DNA of 35,279 nt, from NCBI RefSeq assembly GCF_000709085.1, contig NZ_JFBD01000059.1, positions 1 to 35,279 of the forward strand, given 5' to 3'. The translations under genes and the position numbers were made by a program. Each line of letters starts with the position of its first letter. The stretch's first letter is position 1. Under the pieces are notes generated by a model. It saw only the letters and a program-made list of their open reading frames with translations, had not been told where the DNA came from and made no database searches. This DNA is from Virgibacillus alimentarius. GTDB lineage: Bacteria > Bacillota > Bacilli > Bacillales > Amphibacillaceae. Below are positions 29,018 to 35,279 of this stretch, piece by piece.

Positions 29018-29305
29018 ATGTCACTTGAAGAAAAAGAACGAATTATCATTCCGGATGAAAATGGTGAAGAACATTTATTTGAAGTATTATTTACATTTGA
29101 TGTGGATGAAACCAAACAATCGTATATTGCATTAGTTCCCGCTGAGCAACAAGATGATGAAGAAGTAGAAGTTTATGCTTTCAGGTACGAAGAAAAGGAT
29201 AATGATGATAATGATTTATCACTTCTTCCTATAGAATCTGATGAAGAGTGGGATATAGTTGAAGAAATGCTTCACACATTAGCAGAAGAACAAGATATAG
29301 AGTAA
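29018..29305 (+). CDS. DUF1292 family protein (YrzB-like)
   Basis: 95-residue, strongly acidic soluble protein. AAAGGGG ends at 29010, giving 7-base spacing to ATG 29018 and only 4 to ATG 29015, so I prefer 29018 (MSLEEKERIIIPDENG). The family pattern of an IIPDENGEEHLFEVLFTF opening, a central beta-rich stretch with YIALVP, and an EWDIVEEML end is clear. It always travels with ireB and ruvX in bacilli; no function is known. A terminator follows. Confidence 0.92.
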   Translation: MSLEEKERIIIPDENGEEHLFEVLFTFDVDETKQSYIALVPAEQQDDEEVEVYAFRYEEKDNDDNDLSLLPIESDEEWDIVEEMLHTLAEEQDIE

Positions 29306-29347
29306 TATAGTAATATGGAATATTACTTGAATGAATAAATAGATTTA

Positions 29348-29377
29348 GCTGATGTCAGCAAAAGGCATCAGCCTTTT
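29348..29377 (+). terminator. terminator after the ireB-ruvX-yrzB cluster
   Basis: GCTGATGTC (29348-29356) pairs with GGCATCAGC (29364-29372), one G-T pair, 7-base loop, followed by CTTTT. Confidence 0.75.
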
Positions 29378-29444
29378 CCTTATCTTACATAGGTACAGCT
29401 ATTAAATAAATAATGATTACCCCTTCAAACATCGTGATTTTATT

Positions 29445-29474
29445 CTGGCTTATCTTTTCCTTTTTTAGTATAAT
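29445..29474 (+). promoter_or_regulatory. possible mltG promoter
   Basis: Perfect TATAAT at 29469-29474, with CTGGCT (29445-29450) at 18-base spacing as a weak -35. RNA would start near 29481, a little before the GAGGGGGGG ribosome site. Confidence 0.4.
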
Positions 29475-29503
29475 AGACCAGATGATAGAGGGGGGGATGC
29501 TGT

Positions 29504-30623
29504 TTGTCGAAGAAAAAAAAAGACAAACATTGATAAAAACAGCCTAATCACTCGAATAGAAGAAATTAAAACAGTACGTAAAATAGTAGGTATTATTATT
29601 ATAGCTTTGGTTGTAATACTTACTATTGGAAGTATATCAGGTTTTCTATATGTAAAATCTGCCTTAAAACCTGTAGACCCGGATAGTACAAAAAAGATCA
29701 AAGTTGAAATACCAATGGGATCATCAACTTCTGATATTGCTAAAATTTTAGAGGATAAAGGCATTATAAAAGATAGTCGTGTTTTCCGCTTTTATATAAA
29801 ATTTAAAAATGAATCAGAATTTCAAGCTGGAAATTATACACTTACACAAGATTTATCAATCGATGAAGTTATAAAGTCTCTTAAAAGCGGTAAGGTTAAA
29901 AAAGAACCTATTTATACCGTAACAATACCAGAAGGTAAATCAATCGAACAAATGGCTAAGATTTTTTCCAGTAAATTAGGATTTAAAAAGAAAGCGTTTA
30001 TAGATAAAATGAAAGATCAAGCTTATATAGAGAAGTTAATGGATCGTTATCCAAAACTTTTAACGGAAGACATTTTAAATCCTGATATTAGATTTCCTTT
30101 AGAAGGTTATTTATTTGCTGCAACTTATAACTTTTATGAAGAGGAACCGACAGTCGAAGCTGTTATTGACAAAATGCTTAAAAAATCGAATGAAGTAATA
30201 ACGCCACATCTTAATGATATTAAAAAGCAAAATCTTACTGTTCATGAGGCAGTTACAATGGCGTCATTGATTGAAAATGAATCAGCAACAAAAAAACAAC
30301 GAAAAAAAATAGCTGGAGTATTTTATAACCGTTTGGAGGATGAAATGAAACTGCAAACAGACCCGACGGTTCTCTATGCGTTAGGGAAGCATAAAGACAA
30401 GGTTTTATTAAAAGATTTAGAAGTTGATTCACCTTATAATACGTACCAGATAAAAAACCTTCCAATTGGACCAATATCAAATTTCTCAGAAAACTCATTT
30501 GAAGCGACAATACATCCGGAAGATACAGATTATAAGTATTTTTTGCATGATGAAAATGGAAACATTCATTATGCTAAAACACATAAAGAACATGTAAAAT
30601 TAAAAGAAAAATATATTAAATAA
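29504..30623 (+). CDS. mltG: MltG-family endolytic murein transglycosylase, 5' end out of frame in an A9 run
   Basis: Membrane-anchored YceG-domain enzyme that cuts glycan strands during wall elongation. The main frame runs without a stop from 29469 but has no start before TTG 29607, which would cut the membrane helix (IVGIIIIALVVILTIGSI) in half. A good start is TTG 29504, 7 bases after GAGGGGGGG (29488-29496), giving MSKKKK; that frame stops at 29531 unless one A is removed from the A9 run at 29513-29521, which restores a 372-residue protein: a short basic tail, one helix (about 27-49), LysM-like region and catalytic domain with Glu about 257 in SLIENES. ATG 29497 would instead need a -1 shift. 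Sequencing error, real mutation or slippage are all possible. Confidence 0.88.
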
Positions 30624-30631
30624 GCATTTCA

Positions 30632-30668
30632 GGAAGTGTGATTCTCTTTTCACATTTCCCGTTTTTTT
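30632..30668 (+). terminator. terminator after mltG
   Basis: GGAAGTGTGA (30632-30641) pairs with TCACATTTCC (30650-30659), one G-T pair, 8-base loop, followed closely by seven T. Confidence 0.88.
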
Positions 30669-30735
30669 GAACATATTTAAAATATGAGTCAGTAGGAAAT
30701 TAACGGAATATAGTATAAATGAGGCTAAGAGTGAG

Positions 30736-31375
30736 ATGGATGAATATTTATTACACTATATAAGTAAAACTTTGCCCGCAAAAGCAGAGTGGGTAAAGGA
30801 AATTGAAAAAAAGGCAAAAGAAGATAACGTACCAATAATGGACGAAATCAGTATTGAATTTCTTATGCAATTAATAAGATTATCGAAACCAAATAAAATA
30901 CTGGAAATAGGATCAGCGATCGGTTATTCAGCATTACGCATGCAAGAAGCATATCCAAAAACTAAAATAACTACGATTGAACGAGATGAGAATCGTGTGC
31001 AGCAGGCAATTAAAAATATTGAAAAAAGCCATCAGTCAGACAACATACATGTCATACATGGTGATGCATTAAATGAAATAAATAATTTGGCGGCGAGAAA
31101 TGAACAATTTGATGTGATTTTCATTGATGCTGCTAAAGGACAATATAAACGTTTTTTTTGAGCTATCTAGTTCACTTATAAAGCCAACAGGACTCATTAT
31201 AACAGACAATGTATTGTTTAAAGGTCTAGTAGCTAATCCAAATAGGGGATCATCAAGACTAGATAAAATTGCAAAAAAAATTCATGCTTATAACGAATGG
31301 CTTGTAAACCATCATAATTTCACAACTTCTATTGTTCCGATCGGAGATGGCGTTGCTATTAGTATTAAAAAATAG
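30736..31375 (+). pseudogene. SAM-dependent O-methyltransferase (YrrM-like), frameshifted in a T8 run
   Basis: Class I methyltransferase of the catechol-O-methyltransferase-like family; in B. subtilis YrrM follows mltG, and trmR has been used for it as a tRNA 5-hydroxyuridine methyltransferase. The first frame gives 141 residues with SAM site EIGSAIGYS at 57-65 and metal site DAAKGQY at 131-137, then stops right after a run of eight T (31152-31159). The continuation, ELSSSLIKPTGLIITDNVLF, is in the next frame to 31375. Removing one T yields an uninterrupted 212-residue protein of normal length. As it stands the product lacks the last third of the fold. With the mltG shift nearby, a sequencing artefact is the simplest explanation. 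ATG 30736 has only a weak GAGG site. Confidence 0.85.
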
Positions 31376-31391
31376 AGGGGGATCCGGCATC

Positions 31392-32027
31392 ATGCAGAAA
31401 AAGCCAGTCGTTATTGGTGTTGCAGGTGGAAGTGGAAGTGGTAAGACATCTGTTACACGCTCTATATGCCGACGTTTTTCCGATAAGACAATTCTTGTAA
31501 TTGAACAGGATTATTATTATAAAAATCAAAGTCATCTGCCGTTTGAGGAAAGATTAAACACGAATTATGATCACCCACTAGCATTTGATAATGATTTATT
31601 AATACAACATATTCATGCATTATTGAATCAAAAACCTGTAGAAAAACCCGTATACGACTATAAGACCCATACACGCTCCAATAAAGTCATTCCAGTGGAG
31701 CCAAAAGAAGTTATCATCTTAGAAGGAATACTTATATTAGAAGATCCACGTTTGGTTGATTTAATGGATATCAAAGTGTTTGTTGATACGGATGCAGATT
31801 TAAGGATTATAAGACGTCTGGAAAGGGATATAAAAGAACGTGGTAGAAATTTAGATTCCGTTATCGACCAATATATAAACAGTGTCAGACCGATGCATCT
31901 ACAATTTGTAGAGCCAACTAAACGTTATGCTGATATCATTATTCCCGAAGGCGGACAAAATCAGGTTGCGATTGACATTATGGCAACCAAAATAGAAACA
32001 ATCTTATTAAAAAATCGCACAAAATAG
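31392..32027 (+). CDS. udk: uridine kinase
   Basis: Pyrimidine salvage enzyme phosphorylating uridine and cytidine with ATP or GTP. The start is ATG 31392, 10 bases after AGAGGGGG (31374-31381), which overlaps the yrrM stop; an in-frame extension to 31332 runs inside yrrM and is rejected. The 211 residues match the B. subtilis enzyme. P-loop GGSGSGKT at 12-19, and the conserved [20 protein letters not shown] and EGILIL segments follow. In B. subtilis two U32 peptidase genes (yrrN, yrrO) lie between yrrM and udk; here they are absent. Confidence 0.96.
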   Translation: MQKKPVVIGVAGGSGSGKTSVTRSICRRFSDKTILVIEQDYYYKNQSHLPFEERLNTNYDHPLAFDNDLLIQHIHALLNQKPVEKPVYDYKTHTRSNKVIPVEPKEVIILEGILILEDPRLVDLMDIKVFVDTDADLRIIRRLERDIKERGRNLDSVIDQYINSVRPMHLQFVEPTKRYADIIIPEGGQNQVAIDIMATKIETILLKNRTK

Positions 32028-32225
32028 CAATTTGAAAAAAGGGATTGAAAATTTTAAAAAAATCTGCCATAGTAATGGTTAGCGAATTTGAATGATATAT
32101 TATAGACAACAATACTTTTTCTCAGCAAACATTCATTGGTTGCTATATAGTCTATTGGAGAGAATTTTTACTTAAATGTTTTAAAATTGGTTTATTATAC
32201 TATATAACTAAAGGAGTTGTTTTCG

Positions 32226-32702
32226 ATGGCAATAGAAAAAAGTTATTATATGACACAAGAGGGGAAAGAAAAATTAGAGGAAGAGCTACATTACTTGAAA
32301 ACTGAAAAACGACAAGAAGTTGTTGAACGCATAAAAATAGCTCGTGACTTTGGAGATCTATCGGAAAACTCTGAGTATGATGCAGCAAAAGATGAACAAG
32401 CTTTTGTGGAAACCCGTATCTCTCAAGTAGAAAAAATGATCCGTAACGCAGTAATCATAGAGAATGATAATGAGAATCCTGACATTGTCTCTTTAGGAAA
32501 ATCGGTAACATTTACAGAATTACCAAACGGAGAAGAGGAAACATATACAATTGTAGGAAGTGCGGAAGCAGATCCTTTTTCAGGTAAGATATCAAATGAT
32601 TCACCAATGGCAAAAAGCTTGCTTGGCCAAGGAAAAGGGGACGAAGTAACTGTTTCTACTCCTGGTGGAGAAATTCAAGTGAAAATTATAAGTGTTAATT
32701 AA
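32226..32702 (+). CDS. greA: transcription elongation factor GreA
   Basis: Rescues backtracked RNA polymerase by stimulating cleavage of the nascent RNA through the secondary channel. Start ATG 32226, with AAAGGAG at 32210-32216; upstream TTG at 32217 overlaps the site. 158 residues: an N-terminal antiparallel coiled coil with acidic tip (about 1-75, including [18 protein letters not shown], where the conserved D and E at the tip lie) and a C-terminal FKBP-like domain with [16 protein letters not shown] and [16 protein letters not shown]. Separate from udk by 198 bases that show weak promoter-like elements only. A terminator follows. Confidence 0.97.
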   Translation: MAIEKSYYMTQEGKEKLEEELHYLKTEKRQEVVERIKIARDFGDLSENSEYDAAKDEQAFVETRISQVEKMIRNAVIIENDNENPDIVSLGKSVTFTELPNGEEETYTIVGSAEADPFSGKISNDSPMAKSLLGQGKGDEVTVSTPGGEIQVKIISVN

Positions 32703-32720
32703 GCTGAAAGTATACAGCAA

Positions 32721-32752
32721 AAGGGCAGAGAAAGTTTCTTCTGCCTTTTTTT
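32721..32752 (+). terminator. terminator after greA
   Basis: AAGGGCAGA (32721-32729) pairs with TCTGCCTTT (32740-32748), one G-T pair, followed by T to 32752. Confidence 0.88.
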
Positions 32753-32856
32753 ATGTAACTTTAACATGTAGGTTAGGTATTTTATGAAAGAATTAAGCTT
32801 TAAATTTACAAATAAGCCCAGTTCATATAATATAGTAAACGGAGGTGGAGAAAATA

Positions 32857-33576
32857 GTGAATGCTGAAAGAAAAGATTCTCGTATCGATAAATTTGAGAA
32901 ACGCAGAAAAACTACTAAATCAATTACATTATTGATCATAATAGGGGCTGCTCTTATTATTCTTTTACTGTTCATATGGATTTTTGGGGGAAGCGATAAA
33001 GAATCGGAAGTCCCTGATGAAGCATCTAATGAAATTCAACGTAATGATAATGAATCAAACGATTTAATAATTGAAGATGACACAGATGAGGACGTTAAAG
33101 AGGAAAAAGATACAAATAATAATGAAAAAGAAGCAATAAATGAAGATAAAGATAAAGAAAAAGATAGCGAAGAAAAGAATAAAGATAAAAAGGAAGAAGA
33201 GGAAGAAGATAAGGATGCAGAAAAAAACCATGAAGTAGAAACGGAACAGGTAGAGTCACCAGATGATAATGTATCGAAAGCCTATAAAGGTGACTGGAAA
33301 CCTATTGAAACAGAGCAATCAGGCCAGCATACGACAAATTACGATGATGAAAGTCAGGACCGGAAAGAAATGGAAAAAGCGATTAAATCAGTAACAGGCT
33401 TGGATGATGATATGATTTTATGGTGGGTCGGAAATGACGGCGATCAACAAAAAGTGGTTGCTACAGTATCCCCTTCTGATAATTCCAAAACCTATCGCGT
33501 CTACCTATCTTGGATTGATAATAATGGCTGGAAGCCAACAAAGGTTGAGGAATTAAAAGTAAATGATAAAAGATAA
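32857..33576 (+). CDS. YrrS-like DUF1510 membrane protein
   Basis: 239 residues from GTG 32857, 8 bases after GGAGGTGG (32841-32848); the in-frame GTG at 32845 lies in that site. Short basic cytoplasmic N-terminus, one membrane helix (about 23-45), then a very charged low-complexity stretch of Asp, Glu, Lys and Asn (about 50-135) and a C-terminal folded domain containing YKGDWKPIETEQ and DDDMILWWVGNDGDQQKVVA, the DUF1510 region. In B. subtilis yrrS is paired with penicillin-binding protein gene yrrR (pbpI) and linked to sporulation; no PBP gene is present here. Function unknown. Confidence 0.88.
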   Translation: MNAERKDSRIDKFEKRRKTTKSITLLIIIGAALIILLLFIWIFGGSDKESEVPDEASNEIQRNDNESNDLIIEDDTDEDVKEEKDTNNNEKEAINEDKDKEKDSEEKNKDKKEEEEEDKDAEKNHEVETEQVESPDDNVSKAYKGDWKPIETEQSGQHTTNYDDESQDRKEMEKAIKSVTGLDDDMILWWVGNDGDQQKVVATVSPSDNSKTYRVYLSWIDNNGWKPTKVEELKVNDKR

Positions 33577-33599
33577 CAAAGCAACTGGAGGGAAAAATA

Positions 33600-34289
33600 G
33601 TGACCATTGGGATTATTGGTGCAATGGATGAAGAAATTGCACTCTTATTAGAAAATATGGAAAATCAAAAAGAGATTTCCGTAGCTAATTGTTTATTTGT
33701 TCAAGGTACAATGTTTAATAAGGATATTGTGTTATTAAAATCAGGTATTGGCAAAGTAAATGCTGCTATGTCTACAACAATTATGCATGAGCGTTTCACG
33801 CCTTCGCATGTTATCAACACTGGATCAGCTGGAGGTTTTGCAGAACAGCTAGAAGTCGGCGATGTTGTCATTTCTAGTCAAGTAGTTCATCATGATGTTG
33901 ATGCTACTGCATTTAATTATAAATATGGACAAGTACCTGGTATGCCGGAAACGTACACGGCAGATGCAACATTAATTACGAAAGCCAAAAACGCCGTAGA
34001 AGAAATGGGAATTAATTTTTCCGAGGGCATGATTGCCACAGGAGATTCGTTTATGGAAGATCCTGCACGCGTAGCTTTGATAAATAGTAAATTTCCCACA
34101 ATGATTGCTGCTGAAATGGAAGCTGCAGCAATAGCACAAGTTTGTTACCAATTTGACAAACCATTTGTTGTTATACGTGCGCTATCCGATATTGCAGGTA
34201 AACAATCTTCTATCACATTTGATGAATTTTTGGACGAAGCAGCTGCAAATGCGGCAAAAATCATCATATCTATGATCAAATATTTGTGA
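33600..34289 (+). CDS. mtnN: 5'-methylthioadenosine/S-adenosylhomocysteine nucleosidase
   Basis: Cleaves MTA and SAH to adenine and the thioribose or ribosyl-homocysteine, recycling the by-products of methylation and polyamine synthesis. 229 residues from GTG 33600, 7 bases after GGAGGG. Catalytic and substrate residues are E12, E174 in AEMEAAAIA and D197 in SDIAG, numbered as in the E. coli enzyme. In B. subtilis mtnN sits in a yrrT-mtnN-mccA-mccB operon for methionine-to-cysteine conversion; here yrrT and the mcc genes are absent and a terminator follows directly, so it stands apart from the cysteine genes. Confidence 0.97.
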   Translation: MTIGIIGAMDEEIALLLENMENQKEISVANCLFVQGTMFNKDIVLLKSGIGKVNAAMSTTIMHERFTPSHVINTGSAGGFAEQLEVGDVVISSQVVHHDVDATAFNYKYGQVPGMPETYTADATLITKAKNAVEEMGINFSEGMIATGDSFMEDPARVALINSKFPTMIAAEMEAAAIAQVCYQFDKPFVVIRALSDIAGKQSSITFDEFLDEAAANAAKIIISMIKYL

Positions 34290-34371
34290 TATAAATTTCC
34301 GTGCGTTGCTTTATTCAAAGTATATGATTCAAAGAGAATTTAGCTAATGAGAAAATTAAAATGTTCATTAA

Positions 34372-34414
34372 AAAAATGAGCGGGGAATATATCATACAAC
34401 CCACGCTCATTTTT
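34372..34414 (+). terminator. bidirectional terminator between mtnN and sigK
   Basis: AAAAATGAGCG (34372-34382) and CGCTCATTTTT (34404-34414) are perfect inverse complements; GGG and CCC inside extend the stem past one bulged A. T runs exist on both strands, so it serves both convergent genes. Confidence 0.85.
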
Positions 34415-34419
34415 ATGTT

Positions 34420-35124
34420 CTATTCTTTATGCTCATCTCGATAATAGGCACGAAATACCTTCATTAAAGCTCTCTTTTCAATACGTGATACATAACTTCT
34501 AGATATATTTAATTTTTTAGATATCTCACGTTGCGTCATTTCTTTAGAATCATTCAAACCATAACGATAAATAATAACTTCTCTTTCCCGATCATCAAGA
34601 ATTGAAAAATAATCACTCATTTTTTCTATTTCAATATTTAATTGAATATATTCGATAATGTCTTCATTCTCTGCCTCTAAAATATCAATTAAGCTAATTT
34701 CATTTCCTTCTTTATCTTGCCCAATCGGATCATGTAAGGAAACATCTTTTTTTACTTTCTTTAACGCGCGTAAATGCATTAAAATTTCATTCTCAATACA
34801 CCGGGCAGCATAAGTAGCAAGTTTTGTTCCTTTACCAGCTTTAAAACTTTCTACTCCTTTAATTAAACCAATTGTTCCGATGGAAATCAAATCCTCTACA
34901 TCTTCTCCTGTGTTTTCGAACTTTTTTACAATATGCGCTACTAATCGTAAATTATGTTCAATTAGCTTATTCCGTGCGTCTGCATCACCACCCTGCATTT
35001 GACTAATGTATTTTGCTTCATCCTCTTTAGAAAGTGGTTGTGGAAATGCGTGGTTTTTCACGTAGGACACAAAAAAAAGTGCCTCTTTTATTAATAAACC
35101 AAGAACAGTTAAAATTCCGGACAA
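34420..35124 (-). CDS. sigK: sporulation sigma factor SigK, intact
   Basis: Late mother-cell sigma factor controlling spore coat and maturation genes. Likely start TTG 35124, 9 bases after GAGGAGG; ATG 35130 is in frame two codons earlier but only 3 bases from that site. About 234 residues. The hydrophobic pro-sequence [19 protein letters not shown] precedes [11 protein letters not shown], where SpoIVFB is expected to cleave. Region 2 ([51 protein letters not shown]) and region 4 ([14 protein letters not shown], helix-turn-helix [24 protein letters not shown]) are complete. In B. subtilis this gene is split by the skin element; here it is continuous, so no excision is needed. Confidence 0.95.
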   Translation of the reverse strand: MSGILTVLGLLIKEALFFVSYVKNHAFPQPLSKEDEAKYISQMQGGDADARNKLIEHNLRLVAHIVKKFENTGEDVEDLISIGTIGLIKGVESFKAGKGTKLATYAARCIENEILMHLRALKKVKKDVSLHDPIGQDKEGNEISLIDILEAENEDIIEYIQLNIEIEKMSDYFSILDDREREVIIYRYGLNDSKEMTQREISKKLNISRSYVSRIEKRALMKVFRAYYRDEHKE

Positions 35125-35223
35125 ACACATACACCTCCTCAAATGCTGGTTAGGCTTTTGCCTATACAACATTTCTATGAGTATATAGTGTAAATTGTGT
35201 CTGTCCCTAACTTTTTAATGAAA

Positions 35224-35253
35224 AAAGTGACTTCTTTAAAAGTCACTTTATTT
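35224..35253 (+). terminator. terminator-like hairpin near the right edge
   Basis: AAAGTGACTT (35224-35233) pairs perfectly with AAGTCACTTT (35240-35249), then ATTT. No plus-strand gene lies just before it, so it may serve a minus-strand gene beyond the window. It precedes the possible intron start by 12 bases. Confidence 0.6.
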
Positions 35254-35261
35254 ACTTCTTA

Positions 35262-35279
35262 GTGCGCCCAGCATGGGCT
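35262..35279 (+). mobile_element. possible 5' end of a group II intron, cut by the window edge
   Basis: GTGCGCCCAGCATGGGCT begins with the conserved GTGYG 5' boundary of group II introns and continues with a GCCC...GGGC pair as in domain I. From memory the Oceanobacillus iheyensis group IIC intron starts GTGTGCCCGGCATGGGTG, which agrees at 14 of 18 positions. Group IIC introns insert just downstream of intrinsic terminators, and a terminator-like hairpin ends 12 bases before this point in the right orientation. Only 18 bases are visible, so the ribozyme and any reverse transcriptase cannot be confirmed. Confidence 0.5.

Noticed and set aside
29607-30623. mltG starting at TTG 29607
   Set aside because: It would begin in the middle of the membrane anchor and has no ribosome binding site; the frame stays open and protein-like upstream.
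31124-31375. A separate small gene after the first part of yrrM
   Set aside because: Its sequence is the C-terminal third of the same methyltransferase; no ribosome binding site precedes it.
33040-33260. Purine-rich, repeat-like stretch in yrrS as a possible repeat element or frame error
   Set aside because: The frame stays open and encodes an acidic/lysine-rich linker typical of this family.
35252-35279. 3' end of a minus-strand protein reading AHAGRTKK-stop at the right edge
   Set aside because: Only eight residues are visible, and the same bases fit a group II intron boundary better.

Overview
The window is chromosomal core sequence from a low-GC, endospore-forming member of the Bacillaceae. 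The gene order is that of the spoVB-secDF-recJ-relA-hisS-aspS-alaS-mltG-udk-greA-sigK stretch of Bacillus subtilis and its relatives. Sporulation genes (SpoVB flippase, an RsfA-family prespore regulator, SigK), fused SecDF, T-box leaders and strong AGGAGG ribosome binding sites support this. The compact arrangement suggests an Oceanobacillus/Virgibacillus-type genus, but that is inference from gene order alone.

Layout. 1-2014: spoVB (minus) diverging from comN. 2066-4780: secDF and a LapA-domain membrane protein. 4797-10566: recJ-apt (overlapping), relA and dtd, covering DNA repair, purine salvage, the stringent response and tRNA proofreading. 10612-11934: a secreted cell-wall amidase (minus) and a tiny HTH protein. 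11985-15393: a T-box-controlled hisS-aspS operon. 15484-15730: 6S RNA and a strong bidirectional terminator. 15734-17825: an RsfA-like gene and rarA, both minus. 17907-25193: cymR, the cysteine desulfurase yrvO, mnmA, a TPR protein, recD2, a zinc-ribbon protein and an AI-2E-family membrane protein. 25260-28188: T-box plus alaS. 28277-31375: ireB-ruvX-yrzB, then mltG and yrrM. 31392-34289: udk, greA, yrrS, mtnN. 34420-35124: sigK (minus). The last 18 bases resemble the 5' end of a group II intron lying just beyond a terminator-like hairpin.

How the genes work together. YrvO and MnmA form a sulfur-relay pair for 2-thiouridine in tRNA, next to the cysteine-metabolism repressor CymR. HisS, AspS, AlaS, Dtd and RelA all deal with tRNA charging or with sensing its failure. 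RecJ, RarA, RecD2 and RuvX act on stalled or broken DNA.

Most interesting points. (1) The hisS-aspS T-box appears to read tRNA-Asp by two independent positions, with the alaS T-box as an in-window control. (2) Two neighbouring genes, mltG and yrrM, each carry a one-base frameshift in a homopolymer (A9 and T8). (3) A probable group II intron begins at the right edge. (4) A hairpin can hide the ribosome binding site of yrrI, and an inverted repeat overlaps the recJ promoter and ribosome binding site. I found no CRISPR array, prophage, toxin-antitoxin or defence island, and nothing that looks like a wholly new multi-gene system.
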